A DNA stretch of 64,000 nucleotides from Pseudomonas graminis (GCF_004364335.1 NZ_SOCR01000009.1:286204-350203); one strand, 5' to 3'. Numbered from the stretch's first letter, positions 1 to 8,575 are shown. The notes: a model not told the origin generated them from the letters alone. Program-made: numbers and translations.

Positions 1-622
1 CTGTAGGAGCGCGCTTGCCCGCGAAGGCGGTGTGCCTGTCACGTATCAATCGCCTGACACGCCGCATTCGCCAGCAAGCCGGCTCCTACGGATTCTGGGT
101 ACGCCAAAAAATACCTGCCATGCCGAGATCCACTGTAGGAGCGCTTGCCCGCGAAGGCGGTGTGCCTGTCACGTATCAATCGCCTGACACGCCGCATTCG
201 CCAGCAAGCCGGCTCCTACGGATGCTGGGTACGCCAAAAAATACCTGCCATGCCGAGGTCCACTGTAGGAGCGCGCTTGCTCGCGAAAGCGGTTTGCCTG
301 TCACGTATCAATCGCCTGACACGCCGCCTTCGCCAGCAAGCCGGCTCCTACGGATTCTGGGTACGCCAAAAAATACCTGCCATGCCGAGGTCCACTGTAG
401 GAGCGCGCTTGCCCGCGAAGGCGGTGTGCCTGTCACGTATCAATCGCCTGACACGCCGCATTCGCCAGCAAGCCGGCTCCTACGGATTCTGGGTACGCCA
501 AAAAATACCTGCCATGCCGAGATCCAGGTGTAGGAGCGCGCTTGCCCGCGAAGGCGGTGTGTCCGTGATGAATCAATCGCCTGACACGCCGCCTTCCCGG
601 CTAAAGCCGGTCCCACATTCGC
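1..622. repeat. Tandem REP/BIME array, about 131 bp units
   Basis: A unit of about 130-134 bp repeats with starts near 1, 133, 263, 395 and 528. Each unit holds a head-to-head REP pair: GTAGGAGCGCGCTTGCCCG near the start and its degenerate complement (GCCAGCAAGCCGGCTCCTAC) about 60 bp on, followed by a constant spacer containing GGGTACGCCAAAAAATACC. Units differ by a few substitutions and a 2 bp deletion in unit 2. The array lies just 3' of the stop of flgE2 and so separates it from whatever lies to the left. It is non-coding; the long frames that cross it are repeat artefacts. Confidence 0.9.
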
Positions 623-641
623 ATTCACGCTAAATCCCGGA

Positions 642-2378
642 TCAAGTCGCGCGTATCAACGTCTGCATCAATTCTGCCTCCGTCGACAGGGTTTTCGAGT
701 TCGCCTGATACGCCGTTTGCGCCTGGATCAGCTCGACCAGCTCATTGGTCAGCGTGACGTTGGAGCCCTCCAGCGAGTGCCCGATGACGCTGCCCAAGGT
801 GCCGACACCCGGCGAGTCGTAATTGGCGACGCCTGAGGCCAGGGTTTCGACCCAGCGGGTGTCGCTCACCGGCTGCAGCCCCTGATTGTTGGCGAAACTG
901 GCGAGCATGACCTGGCCGACGTTGCGATGCTCGCCATTGCTGAAGCCGATCATCAGCATGCCGCTCTTGTCGATGGTCAACTGGGTGGCCTGCCCGGCCG
1001 CGTGCCCGTCGATGACGATGTTGCTGCTGCCGGTGGCGGCGTTGTGCTGACTGATCTTGTTGAAATCCATGACAATGCCGTCGGCATTTCCCACGGCGCC
1101 ATTCGCGCCCCAGCGCCCGCCCGGCTTGTTGCCGTCCAGCGGTTTGGCCGGCACCCAGCCGCTGAGGGTCAGGGTGTTGTTGGCGGCGGTCAGCCATTGA
1201 CTGCCGATCAGCGATTGCAACGAGCCGCTGGAGTCAAACAGCATGCTCGCCGTCGACGGCGCCGTGCTGGTCGGGTCCTGCGGGTTGCGCCCGTCGATCA
1301 GCGTATGCATCTTCCAGCTGTTGCTGCCGTCTTTGACAAAGTACTGGGTCATCTCGTGGCGCATGCCGAGGCTGTCGAACACCCCAAAGGTGGACGCCTT
1401 GTTGAAGGTGGTGATGTCCGACGGATTGAACGTCGGCACCGGCCGCGGCATGAGCGGATCGGCCGGGTCGAGCACGGGAAGGCCGCCGTCCAGCAGCGGC
1501 AGTGAGATCGGTCCCGGGGCGGGCGCCGGGCTTGCCGTCCAGCTGCCGTTGACCTTGACCGCCGGGCGCCATGTCTGCAGGGACAACTCGGTGTCGGAGA
1601 TCATCTTCACCGCTGCCGTCGAGCCGGTGAGTGAAAGCTTGCCGGCCGCAGACACTTGCAAACCGACCTCCAGCGGCGCGGTGCTGGTCGGGTCCAGCGG
1701 ATTGACACCGTCGATGAGAATGTACGACGTCCAGTTGTTGTCTTCGGTCTTGACGAAGTACTGCTTGAGCTCGTGATCCTGCGGCGGAGCGCCGGCGTCC
1801 TGAATCACCCTCCCCGTCACCCGGCTGTAGGTGGTCGGGTCGCCGGGGTCGAACCTCGGAATAGCCCCGAGTGACGCCGACCCCGCATTCAGGTTGAGGG
1901 TCTGCTCCATCTTGCCGGTGGCCTTGGGCGACATGTCGGCCGCGTCAATCTTCAGATCCGTGCGCACGCCGCTGATTACCTTTCCGTCGTCTGTCACCCC
2001 ATAGCCTTGCAAGCGGCTGCCGCGGGAGTCCACGACAAAATTCTGCGCATCCTTGATGAAGGCCCCTGACCGACCGTAACTGATGGAACCGGCGTCACTC
2101 GTGACAAAAAAACCGTTGCCCTGAATGCGCATGTCGAGCGCCCTCCCCTCGCTGGTGATGACCCCGCCGGGCGCAAAATTCTGCGAAACGTTGGCCACCT
2201 GCACCCCGTCGCCGGAAGCCGTCCGGCTGCCGCCGAGCATGGAAGAGGAATAGACCGCCGAGAACTCAGCGCGAGAGGATTTGAAACCTGAGGTGTGGAC
2301 GTTGGCGATGTTGTTGCCGGCCACTTCCATGCGCTTGTGCGCCGCGTGCAAACCTGAAACCGCTGTGTTGAATGACAT
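642..2378 (-). CDS. flgE2: Second flagellar hook protein FlgE with duplicated D2-like domain
   Basis: A 578-residue hook-protein paralogue. It builds, or modifies, the extracellular hook joining the rod to the filament. Seen: an N-terminal rod/hook signature (FNTAVSGLHAAHKRMEVAGN), a central region, and a C-terminal heptad-rich tail (LVELIQAQTAYQANSKTLST) typical of axial proteins. Unlike the 444-residue FlgE next door, the central module occurs twice, at about residues 176-280 and 317-418; both copies share the pattern F-P-D-TT, then QYFVK, W, LIDG-NP-DPTSTAP. A Pro-rich linker joins them. The ATG at 2378 follows AGGGAG by 5 bases. A terminator after flgE suggests it is transcribed separately from flgBCDE. 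I infer a longer or differently surfaced hook; a stage-specific or phase-variable alternative hook is possible. Confidence 0.88.
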   Translation of the reverse strand: MSFNTAVSGLHAAHKRMEVAGNNIANVHTSGFKSSRAEFSAVYSSSMLGGSRTASGDGVQVANVSQNFAPGGVITSEGRALDMRIQGNGFFVTSDAGSISYGRSGAFIKDAQNFVVDSRGSRLQGYGVTDDGKVISGVRTDLKIDAADMSPKATGKMEQTLNLNAGSASLGAIPRFDPGDPTTYSRVTGRVIQDAGAPPQDHELKQYFVKTEDNNWTSYILIDGVNPLDPTSTAPLEVGLQVSAAGKLSLTGSTAAVKMISDTELSLQTWRPAVKVNGSWTASPAPAPGPISLPLLDGGLPVLDPADPLMPRPVPTFNPSDITTFNKASTFGVFDSLGMRHEMTQYFVKDGSNSWKMHTLIDGRNPQDPTSTAPSTASMLFDSSGSLQSLIGSQWLTAANNTLTLSGWVPAKPLDGNKPGGRWGANGAVGNADGIVMDFNKISQHNAATGSSNIVIDGHAAGQATQLTIDKSGMLMIGFSNGEHRNVGQVMLASFANNQGLQPVSDTRWVETLASGVANYDSPGVGTLGSVIGHSLEGSNVTLTNELVELIQAQTAYQANSKTLSTEAELMQTLIRAT

Positions 2379-2582
2379 GAACACTCCCTGAGTCGTTGTT
2401 CAACGACACGCTCGTCGATGCATCGAGATCGCGGGCAAAGGAATGCAATCGAACGGACCGCGTGGACGGCACTGCTCAATGGCATTTATTTGTCAGCGAA
2501 CTTGATTCTCGCAAAGACGAAAGTAGGAAGTTTCCAGTTGTAGAGTGGGACGGCTCTCGATATTTCATCCCGAAAAAAAGGC

Positions 2583-2610
2583 AAAAAAAAAGCCCCTCCG
2601 AGAGGGGCTT
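2583..2610 (-). terminator. Rho-independent terminator after flgE
   Basis: On the minus strand AAGCCCCTC-tcg-GAGGGGCTT is followed by a run of nine T. It lies 26 bp 3' of the flgE stop and would separate flgBCDE from flgE2. The remaining spacer up to flgE2 (2379-2582) holds no gene and no sigma-54 or sigma-28 element that I could recognise. Confidence 0.85.
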
Positions 2611-2635
2611 GATCAAGCGTATCCAGCGACCGTGA

Positions 2636-3970
2636 TCAGGTCATCTGAATGATGGTCTGCATGATGGTGCTTTGTGTCGAAATGGTCTTGGCGTTCGCCT
2701 GGTAGTTGCTTTGCGCCTTGATCAGGTTCACCAGCTCACCGGTCAGGTCGACGTTGGATTCTTCCAGCGCCTGCCCGGTCAGGTAACCCAGCGTACCCGA
2801 CTGTGGAGCGCCCGTGACCGGGATACCCGACGAAGCCGATTCACGCCAGTTGGTGCCGCCCGCCGGGGACAGGCCCTGAACGTTGGCGAAGTTGGTCAGC
2901 GACACCTGACCGATCACTTTGGACTGACCGTTGGTGTAGGTCGCGAACATGTTACCGGTGGCGTCGATGTTCATCGCTGTGATCTGGCCGGTGGCGTAAC
3001 CGTCCTGGGTCTTGGTGATTGCACCCGACACCGCGTTGGTCTGGGTGGTCGCCAGCATATTGAGCTTGATGCCGCCCGCATTCGCGGCCGCGCCGTTGCT
3101 CGCCCAGGTAGTGGTGCTGCCAACGGTCGTCTTGGCCGCCGGTACCCAGTTGTTGATCGAGAAGACGCCGTCAGTACCCACGCTCACGTTTGGCGAATTG
3201 GTGGTATCAGGGGCGCCGGTGCCGCTGGTGATCAAGCCACCCGACGAATCGAAGGTCACGGCGGTCGCGTCAGCAGTAGTGGAGTTTGGATCGCTGATGC
3301 TGCGGCCGTCGACCAGGCTGTACATCGTCCAGGTATTGGTGCCCGTCTTCGAAAAATACTGATCGAGGGTGTGCTCATTACCCTGACTGTCGTACAGCGG
3401 CGTGCTGTAGGTCGTGGTGTAGCTGCTGGTGTCCGACGGCGAGAAGGTCGAAACCGTCGGCACGGTGGACGAAGAGTTCAGGTTGGAAGCGACGGTGATC
3501 AAACTGGTGCTTTTCGGCGCCAGGTTCGACGAATCGACACGCAGGTTGCTCAGCACGCCCGTGGCGACATTGCCCTGACCGTCAACGCTGTAGCCCTGCA
3601 GATTGTTGCCCGCTTCGTTGACGATGTAGCCGGCGGAGTCGGTGTGAAACGCGCCGGCACGGGTGTAGAGCTTCTCGCCGTTGTTGCTCATCATGAAGAA
3701 GCCGTTGCCGTTGATCGCCAGATCCAGGCTGCGACCGGTGCCGGTGTTCAGCGTGCCCTGTGTGAACTGCTGAGAAACGGCGGCGGTGGTGACGCCACTG
3801 CCGGTGTTGGTGCTGCCGGACGTGCCGCGAATCGATTGGGCGTACTGGTCAGCAAACTCCGCACGGGAAGATTTGAAACCGGTGGTCGCGACGTTGGCAA
3901 TGTTGTTGCCGGTAACGTCGAGACTTTTGTTTGCGGCGTAGAGCCCACTAAGACCAACATTGAAAGACAT
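2636..3970 (-). CDS. flgE: Flagellar hook protein FlgE
   Basis: The 444-residue major hook subunit, of usual Pseudomonas length, exported by the flagellar type III system and polymerised under the FlgD cap. Seen: N-terminal axial signature (MSFNVGLSGLYAANKSLDVT), one central D2-type module (about residues 178-290, with the QYFSKTGTNTW and LVDGRS motifs), and the C-terminal helix (LTGELVNLIKAQSNYQANAK) ending in IIQMT. AGGAG lies 6 bases before the ATG. It follows flgD by 28 bp in the flgBCDE order. Its N- and C-termini align closely with flgE2, which marks them as paralogues. Confidence 0.95.
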   Translation of the reverse strand: MSFNVGLSGLYAANKSLDVTGNNIANVATTGFKSSRAEFADQYAQSIRGTSGSTNTGSGVTTAAVSQQFTQGTLNTGTGRSLDLAINGNGFFMMSNNGEKLYTRAGAFHTDSAGYIVNEAGNNLQGYSVDGQGNVATGVLSNLRVDSSNLAPKSTSLITVASNLNSSSTVPTVSTFSPSDTSSYTTTYSTPLYDSQGNEHTLDQYFSKTGTNTWTMYSLVDGRSISDPNSTTADATAVTFDSSGGLITSGTGAPDTTNSPNVSVGTDGVFSINNWVPAAKTTVGSTTTWASNGAAANAGGIKLNMLATTQTNAVSGAITKTQDGYATGQITAMNIDATGNMFATYTNGQSKVIGQVSLTNFANVQGLSPAGGTNWRESASSGIPVTGAPQSGTLGYLTGQALEESNVDLTGELVNLIKAQSNYQANAKTISTQSTIMQTIIQMT

Positions 3971-3998
3971 GATTAACTCCTGCGCCGTCTAGTCGGCT

Positions 3999-4724
3999 CT
4001 AAATTCCGATTTGCTTGATTTTTGCCAGTGCCACCTGGGTGCCGCCGGCGAGGTTCAACGTCATGTCAGAGCCCGTTGTGCCCATGGTCACGCTGTTCAC
4101 GGTCGCCGGCAGGTAGGTGCTCAACGTCGTGGCGGTGCCGTTAAGGCTGCCGTTGGCGACGAAGCTGTAATTGCCCGCTGCCAGCGCTGTGCCGCTGTCG
4201 TCCTTGCCATCCCAGCTAAAGGATGTGGTGCCCGCCGCCTGAGTACCCAGGTCGATGGTGCGCACGACGTTGGTGCCGGTGCTGTCGTAGATCTTCACCG
4301 TGGTGTCGGTGCTGGACGATGGCAGCACCACCGAACCGGCCATGGCCTTGCTGGTGTCGACGTAGGTCGAACCGGCGTCCACGGTGACCGAGCGGCCGAC
4401 CAGCGAGGAAGCCTGCAATGCCTGGGACGACTGATACATGGTGCTGATCGAGTCGACCGAGGTGCTCAGGTTCTGCATGGTTTCCAGGCTGCTGAACTGA
4501 GCCAGCTGGGCCACGAACTCGCTGTTGTCCTGAGGATCGAGCGGGTTCTGATTCTGCATTTGCGTGACCAGCAACTGCAGGAACGAATCCTTGCCCAGGG
4601 AACTTGAGCCGGTGAGGCTGCTGGTGCTGGTGCTGGATTTGGTGCTGGTGCCTGTGGTTCCGGAGGTCGTGCTTTGCAGGCCTTTGAGGAACGTCGAGGT
4701 AGCGTCTGTGCTTGAGACCGTCAT
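3999..4724 (-). CDS. flgD: Flagellar hook assembly scaffold FlgD
   Basis: A 241-residue hook cap protein that sits at the tip of the growing hook and lets FlgE polymerise; it is absent from the finished flagellum. Seen: a Ser/Thr-rich low-complexity N-terminus (about residues 1-45), the family motif GKDSFLQLLVTQMQNQNPLD followed by NSEFVAQLAQFSSLE (about residues 43-80), then a beta-rich tudor/FnIII-like half with the FSWDGKDDSGTALAAG motif. It starts at an ATG after AAAGGGCG and lies 15 bp 3' of flgC, clearly in one operon. Confidence 0.95.
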   Translation of the reverse strand: MTVSSTDATSTFLKGLQSTTSGTTGTSTKSSTSTSSLTGSSSLGKDSFLQLLVTQMQNQNPLDPQDNSEFVAQLAQFSSLETMQNLSTSVDSISTMYQSSQALQASSLVGRSVTVDAGSTYVDTSKAMAGSVVLPSSSTDTTVKIYDSTGTNVVRTIDLGTQAAGTTSFSWDGKDDSGTALAAGNYSFVANGSLNGTATTLSTYLPATVNSVTMGTTGSDMTLNLAGGTQVALAKIKQIGI

Positions 4725-4739
4725 GGATTTCGCCCTTTA

Positions 4740-5183
4740 TCACTGACCGAGGGTCAGGACCTTCTGCATCATTGTTTTCGCGGTGTTCATGATTTCCGCA
4801 TTGGTCTGGAACGAACGGCTGGCCGAGATCATGTCGGCCATCTCGTTTACGACGTTGACGTTCGGGTAATACACGTAGCCGTTCTTGTCGGCTGACGGGT
4901 GATTTGGCTCGTAACGTGCTTCGAGGTTTGAGGCGTCTTCGACGATGCCGGAAACCTGTACGCCGGTGCCGGCCTGGCCCTGATCTTCGAACAGCGAGGC
5001 GCTGCCGCCGGACTCCTGACCCTGGAAGACCGTGGCGAACACCGGATGGCGGGCGCGGTAGGTCTTGTCCATGCTGGAGGACACGGTTTCGGCGTTGGCG
5101 ATGTTGCTGGCCACGGTGTTGAGGCGAGTGTTCTGGGCACTCATGCCGCTACCGGCAATATTGAAAACACTGGACAGGGACAT
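4740..5183 (-). CDS. flgC: Flagellar proximal rod protein FlgC
   Basis: A 147-residue proximal rod subunit of standard length. Seen: N-terminal rod signature (FNIAGSGMSAQNTRLNTVAS), a middle loop, the YPNVNVVNEMADMISASRSF motif and a C-terminal helix ending KTMMQKVLTLGQ. It assembles in the periplasm on the MS ring after export. Its start lies 3 bp after the flgB stop, so translation is probably coupled. Confidence 0.96.
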   Translation of the reverse strand: MSLSSVFNIAGSGMSAQNTRLNTVASNIANAETVSSSMDKTYRARHPVFATVFQGQESGGSASLFEDQGQAGTGVQVSGIVEDASNLEARYEPNHPSADKNGYVYYPNVNVVNEMADMISASRSFQTNAEIMNTAKTMMQKVLTLGQ

Positions 5184-5186
5184 GGA

Positions 5187-5594
5187 TTACTCTCCGCGCA
5201 GGGCTGCAACCAGCCCTTTGAATTTGCTGTTGAGCAAGGTGAAGCTGGCCTGAAAACCGATGGCGTTTTCGGCGTAGTTGGCGTTTTCGACCTGGGAGTC
5301 GACGGTGTTCTGGTCAAGCGACGGCTGCGACGGGGTGCGGTAGAGCAGACTGGCTTCGCCATCGCCCATGCCTTCGGCTTCGATGTGACGGTTGTTGGTC
5401 ATGTCGAGGGCGAAGTGGCCGTTTTTGCTTTTGTCGCTTTCAGCGGCCAGGACTTTGGAGAAGTCCAGGTCACGGGCTTTGTAGTTAGGGGTGTCGGCGT
5501 TGGTGATGTTGTTGGCCAGCACTTCGGCACGCTGGGCGCGGAAGTTGAGTGCTTTTTCGTGGATGCCGAGGGCGTTTTCAAAACTGATGCTCAT
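5187..5594 (-). CDS. flgB: Flagellar proximal rod protein FlgB
   Basis: A 135-residue proximal rod subunit and first gene of the flgBCDE operon. Seen: the motif FRAQRAEVLANNITNADTPN near residue 18 and a C-terminal amphipathic region that includes the NAIGFQASFTLLNSKFKGL stretch. Length is normal for the family. A consensus sigma-54 promoter lies 46 bp upstream of the ATG, in keeping with the class III (RpoN plus FleR) control known for flgBCDE in Pseudomonas. Confidence 0.96.
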   Translation of the reverse strand: MSISFENALGIHEKALNFRAQRAEVLANNITNADTPNYKARDLDFSKVLAAESDKSKNGHFALDMTNNRHIEAEGMGDGEASLLYRTPSQPSLDQNTVDSQVENANYAENAIGFQASFTLLNSKFKGLVAALRGE

Positions 5595-5639
5595 GTCGGG
5601 ACCTTTGAGGGCTGACCAGATGTACGTGCAGGAGTTATA

Positions 5640-5654
5640 GCAAGGTGTGTGCCA
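5640..5654 (-). promoter_or_regulatory. Sigma-54 promoter of flgBCDE
   Basis: On the minus strand TGGCACACACCTTGC has GG and GC separated by exactly 10 bases and matches TGGCAC-N5-TTGC, followed by TATA. Transcription would begin near 5628, about 34 bases before the flgB ATG. Confidence 0.85.
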
Positions 5655-5816
5655 CTTTCTGAAAGCACGGATTTACGGGGGCTGCAGGGGTGTTGGTGGG
5701 GAGGGATGACAGAAAAGCGGCAAGGGATTTCCGCTCGATGGGAGGAAAGCGGCAAGAGCGGTGCCGTTTTTTTGCCGTTACGTGGGTCCGTGCTCGGACC
5801 TGATGACCGGTTAACA

Positions 5817-6637
5817 GCATCTGCCTAACGGCAGATATTTCGCCTTCGGCGAGTTACTTGGAAAAGCACCCCAAGTAACCAAGGGTGCTTGCTCCTGGTT
5901 AGGCCCCTCGTACCTCGGGGTTCCCTCACTCCGACGACGCTCCGTGGGCCCGCGCCGAACGGACATCCATGTCCTGACGGCGCTCTCGCGGCATCCATGC
6001 CGCTCGGCCCACTCCGCGTCGTCTACGTTCAGCCTGCACCCAAGTCGCGATAGGTGTCGTCTGGGCTAGCTGTGTATGAAGATCAAGATCAACAGCTTCC
6101 CGGCTAAAGCCGGTCCTACCGACCGTGCGCGAATACCTGTGATGATCGTTCCCTCGCTCCGCGTGGGAATGCCGCCCCGGACGCTCTGCGTCCTGCTGTC
6201 GCCGCGGATTACGAGCCCTGCGTTAGATGACGCAGAGCGTCAAGGGATGCATTACCACGCAGAGCGTGGGAACGATCAGAAAATATCGCGTACCTCCATT
6301 GGGACCGTGCGCGAATACCTGTAGGACTGGCTTTAGCCGGGAAGCTGTTGATCTGGTTTAAACGCGCTTTTGATCTTCCTACGCAGAAAGTTCAAACGAC
6401 ACAAAACGCGACATGGGTGCAGGCTGAACGTAGGTCTCGCGGAGTGGGCCGAGCCGCATGGATGCGGCGAGAGCGCCGTCAGGACATGGATGTCCGTTCG
6501 GCGCGGACCCACGGAGCGAGACCGGAGTGAAGGAACCCTGACGAAGGAAGGGCCCAACCAGAAGCACAAAGCCCTTGGTTACTTGGGGCTTTATCAAGTA
6601 ACTCGCCGAAGGCGAAATATCTGCCGTTAGGCAGATG
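5817..6637. repeat. Giant imperfect inverted repeat, 820 bp
   Basis: The left arm (about 5817-6115) starts CATCTGCCTAACGGCAGATA and the right arm (about 6340-6637) is its reverse complement, roughly 85% identical by eye with small indels. The outer 40 bp are nearly perfect. Inside both arms lie the matching blocks CGAACGGACATCCATGTCC and CTCGGCCCACTCCGCG. Each arm ends inward in a REP-like CTTCCCGGCTAAAGCC sequence. The open frames across it are symmetric and look spurious. It fills the gap between the flgB promoter and cheR; I see no other gene here. Confidence 0.85.
6143..6278. repeat. DUF1534-type palindromic element nested in the inverted repeat
   Basis: TGATCGTTCCCTCGCTCCGC at the left and its complement GCAGAGCGTGGGAACGATCA at the right bound this 136 bp palindrome; the inner GACGCTCTGCGTC is also mirrored. 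It resembles the repeat that gives rise to the spurious DUF1534 proteins in P. syringae genomes. It lies at the centre of the larger repeat and is itself flanked by a 19 bp direct repeat (GACCGTGCGCGAATACCTG at 6121 and 6303), which could be a footprint of insertion. Confidence 0.7.
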
Positions 6638-6662
6638 CCCTACCAGCGCCAACACAAAACAA

Positions 6663-6683
6663 AAAACCCCGCCTAAGCGGGGT
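6663..6683 (-). terminator. Terminator after cheR
   Basis: On the minus strand AACCCCGC-ttag-GCGGGGTT is followed by T-rich sequence. It lies 27 bp 3' of the cheR stop and closes the cheV-cheR unit. Confidence 0.8.
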
Positions 6684-6709
6684 TCTCATCAAATCAAAAG
6701 CGCAGCCAA

Positions 6710-7537
6710 TCACTTGGCCTGATAAATAATCCCGGGACTGCACTGCACCATCTGATAATGATCCGGCAGCCCGTTCAACGCCTCCGACGCCCCAAGGAAC
6801 AAATACCCCCCTGGCTTCAACGTCGAATGAATGCGCAACAAAATATCCTTCTTCACATCCGCCGAAAAATAAATCAGCACGTTGCGACAGAACACGATAT
6901 CGAACTTGCCCAATGCCGCATAACTGTCCAACAGATTGAACGAACGAAACTCCACACGGCTCTTGATCGGCGCCTTCACCGTCCAGCGCCCCGGCGTCTT
7001 CTGATCGAAGAAACGCTGCAGACGATCCGGCGACAGACCCCGGCCGATGGCCAGACTGTCGTACTCACCCGTCTTGCAATTGTTCAACATCAAACCCGAC
7101 AAATCCGTCGCCACAATCTGCGCACCGGACTTCAACTGCCCCGGGTTACTGCGCTCGAACTCATCGATCGTCATCGACAGCGAATACGGTTCCTGACCCG
7201 ACGAACACGCCGCCGACCAGATACGCAAACGCTGGTTGGGGCTGGCCTTGATCGCCTCGGGCAAGACCTTGTTCTTCATCACCTCGAAGGGGTATGTATC
7301 GCGAAACCACAACGTTTCGTTGGTCGTCATCGCATCGACCACCTGCTCGCGCAAACCACTGCGCGGCTGAGTCTGGATACGCTGGATCAGCTCGCCCAAC
7401 GACTTGATGGACTGCTGCTCCATCAACTTGTTGAGGCGGCTGGACACCAGGTACTGCTTATTTTCACCCAGCAAAATGCCACAGGCTTTTTCCAGGAATA
7501 CCCGGAACTGATCAAAATCCAAATTACCTGTAGACAT
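6710..7537 (-). CDS. cheR: Chemotaxis protein methyltransferase CheR
   Basis: A 275-residue SAM-dependent methyltransferase that methylates glutamates of chemoreceptors and so sets adaptation. Seen: an N-terminal all-helical CheR domain (about 1-75), then the SAM-binding region with WSAACSSGQEPYSLSM (about 105-120), the Asp-containing ATDLSGLML strand, and the FDIVFCRNVLIYF motif. No C-terminal TPR extension is present. The ATG at 7537 is preferred because GAGAGG precedes it; a TTG four codons upstream is the alternative. It follows cheV by 44 bp, the cheVR arrangement usual next to flgAMN in Pseudomonas. Confidence 0.95.
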   Translation of the reverse strand: MSTGNLDFDQFRVFLEKACGILLGENKQYLVSSRLNKLMEQQSIKSLGELIQRIQTQPRSGLREQVVDAMTTNETLWFRDTYPFEVMKNKVLPEAIKASPNQRLRIWSAACSSGQEPYSLSMTIDEFERSNPGQLKSGAQIVATDLSGLMLNNCKTGEYDSLAIGRGLSPDRLQRFFDQKTPGRWTVKAPIKSRVEFRSFNLLDSYAALGKFDIVFCRNVLIYFSADVKKDILLRIHSTLKPGGYLFLGASEALNGLPDHYQMVQCSPGIIYQAK

Positions 7538-7581
7538 GCCGCCTCTCAAATCATGTGAACAGCAAGGAGGAACACCCCTCC

Positions 7582-8514
7582 TCAGCTGATATCTGCCGCC
7601 TTGATACGATCTACTACCCTCGCCGCCAGATCGTCCGGCCGGAACTTGGCCAGGAAATCATCAGCGCCGACCTTCTTGACCATCGCCTGGTTGAACACGC
7701 CGGACAACGAGGTGTGCAACACAATGTGCAACTTCTGCATCCGCGGGTCGCTGCGAATCTCCGCAGTGAGGGTATAGCCATCCATCTCCGGCATTTCAAT
7801 GTCGGAAATCATCATCAGGAATTCTTCTTCCGGCTTTTTGCCTTCGTCCACCAGTTTGCGCAGGAAATCGAGAGCCTGACGACCGTCATTCAACGCCGTG
7901 ACTTCCACGCCGACGGTTTGCAGGCAACGCGTCACCTGTTTGCGCGCCACCGAGGAATCATCGACCGTCAGCACGCGCAACGACAGCGCCTTGTGCTGCA
8001 CCTCAGCCGTGACCACGCCGACCGAGATGTTCTCGGAAACCGGCGCCACCTCGGCGAGGATCTTCTCGACGTCGATGATTTCCACCAACTGGTTGTCCAG
8101 ACGCGTCACTGCCGTGAGGTAGTGGTCGCGACCCGTGCCCTTGGGTGGCGGATGAATGTCTTCCCAGTTCATGTTGACGATGCGTTCGACCGCATGCACC
8201 AGAAAGCCCTGAATCTTGGTGTTGTATTCCGTGATGATCACGAATGAATTGGTAATGTCAGCCAGCGGCTTGCCACCGGTCGCCAACGCCAGATCGAGGA
8301 TCGGGATGGTCCCGCCACGAATACTTGCCACACCGCGCACAATCGGACTGGATTTGGGCATGTGGGTAAGTTTCGGGCACTGAAGCACCTCTTTTACCTT
8401 GAACACGTTGATCCCATACAACTGCTTGCCGTCCAACCGGAACAGCAACAGTTCAAGGCGGTTCTGCCCTACCAGTTGAGTGCGCTGGTTTACTGAATCC
8501 ATCACACCAGCCAT
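7582..8514 (-). CDS. cheV: Chemotaxis coupling and response regulator protein CheV
   Basis: A 310-residue hybrid of a CheW-like coupling domain (about residues 15-165) and a CheY-like receiver (about 175-305). Seen: LLLFRLDGKQLYGINVFKVK in the coupling domain, and in the receiver VLTVDDSSVARKQ (acidic pocket) and the phosphorylation site region MISDIEMPEMDGYT. It links receptors to CheA and may act as a phosphate sink. GGAGGAG precedes the ATG. It is divergent from flgA across a 73 bp gap. Confidence 0.95.
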   Translation of the reverse strand: MAGVMDSVNQRTQLVGQNRLELLLFRLDGKQLYGINVFKVKEVLQCPKLTHMPKSSPIVRGVASIRGGTIPILDLALATGGKPLADITNSFVIITEYNTKIQGFLVHAVERIVNMNWEDIHPPPKGTGRDHYLTAVTRLDNQLVEIIDVEKILAEVAPVSENISVGVVTAEVQHKALSLRVLTVDDSSVARKQVTRCLQTVGVEVTALNDGRQALDFLRKLVDEGKKPEEEFLMMISDIEMPEMDGYTLTAEIRSDPRMQKLHIVLHTSLSGVFNQAMVKKVGADDFLAKFRPDDLAARVVDRIKAADIS

Positions 8515-8561
8515 GCACCACTCCTCCCAAAACGACCAATTGCGCTACCGGATCGGTAAGC

Positions 8562-8575
8562 GGCACGGCCCTTGC
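8562..8575 (+). promoter_or_regulatory. Sigma-54 promoter of flgA
   Basis: GGCACGGCCCTTGC has GG-N10-GC spacing and matches TGGCACG-N4-TTGC except for the first T. The predicted start is about 8587, one base before the ATG at 8588, so the transcript would be almost leaderless unless the in-frame ATG at 8600 is used. Confidence 0.75.

Noticed and set aside
1..622. CRISPR-like array
   Set aside because: The repeat unit is about 131 bp with near-identical spacers, not short repeats with unique spacers; no cas genes are present.
15..633. Two overlapping plus-strand frames of about 170 codons across the first 630 bp
   Set aside because: They translate the 131 bp tandem repeat in two frames and contain nothing but repeat-encoded peptides; no ribosome site and no conserved fold.
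2385..2580. Sigma-54 promoter for flgE2
   Set aside because: The nearest candidate has GC and GG 11 rather than 10 bases apart; I could not support it.
2672..3976. Long plus-strand frame of 434 codons opposite flgE
   Set aside because: Mirror frame of a GC-rich gene; composition (Arg/Val/Gly-rich) is that of an antisense shadow and flgE is certain.
6076..6630. Small frames of 60-86 codons inside the inverted repeat
   Set aside because: They occur symmetrically on both arms and strands and carry no family signal other than DUF1534-like artefacts.
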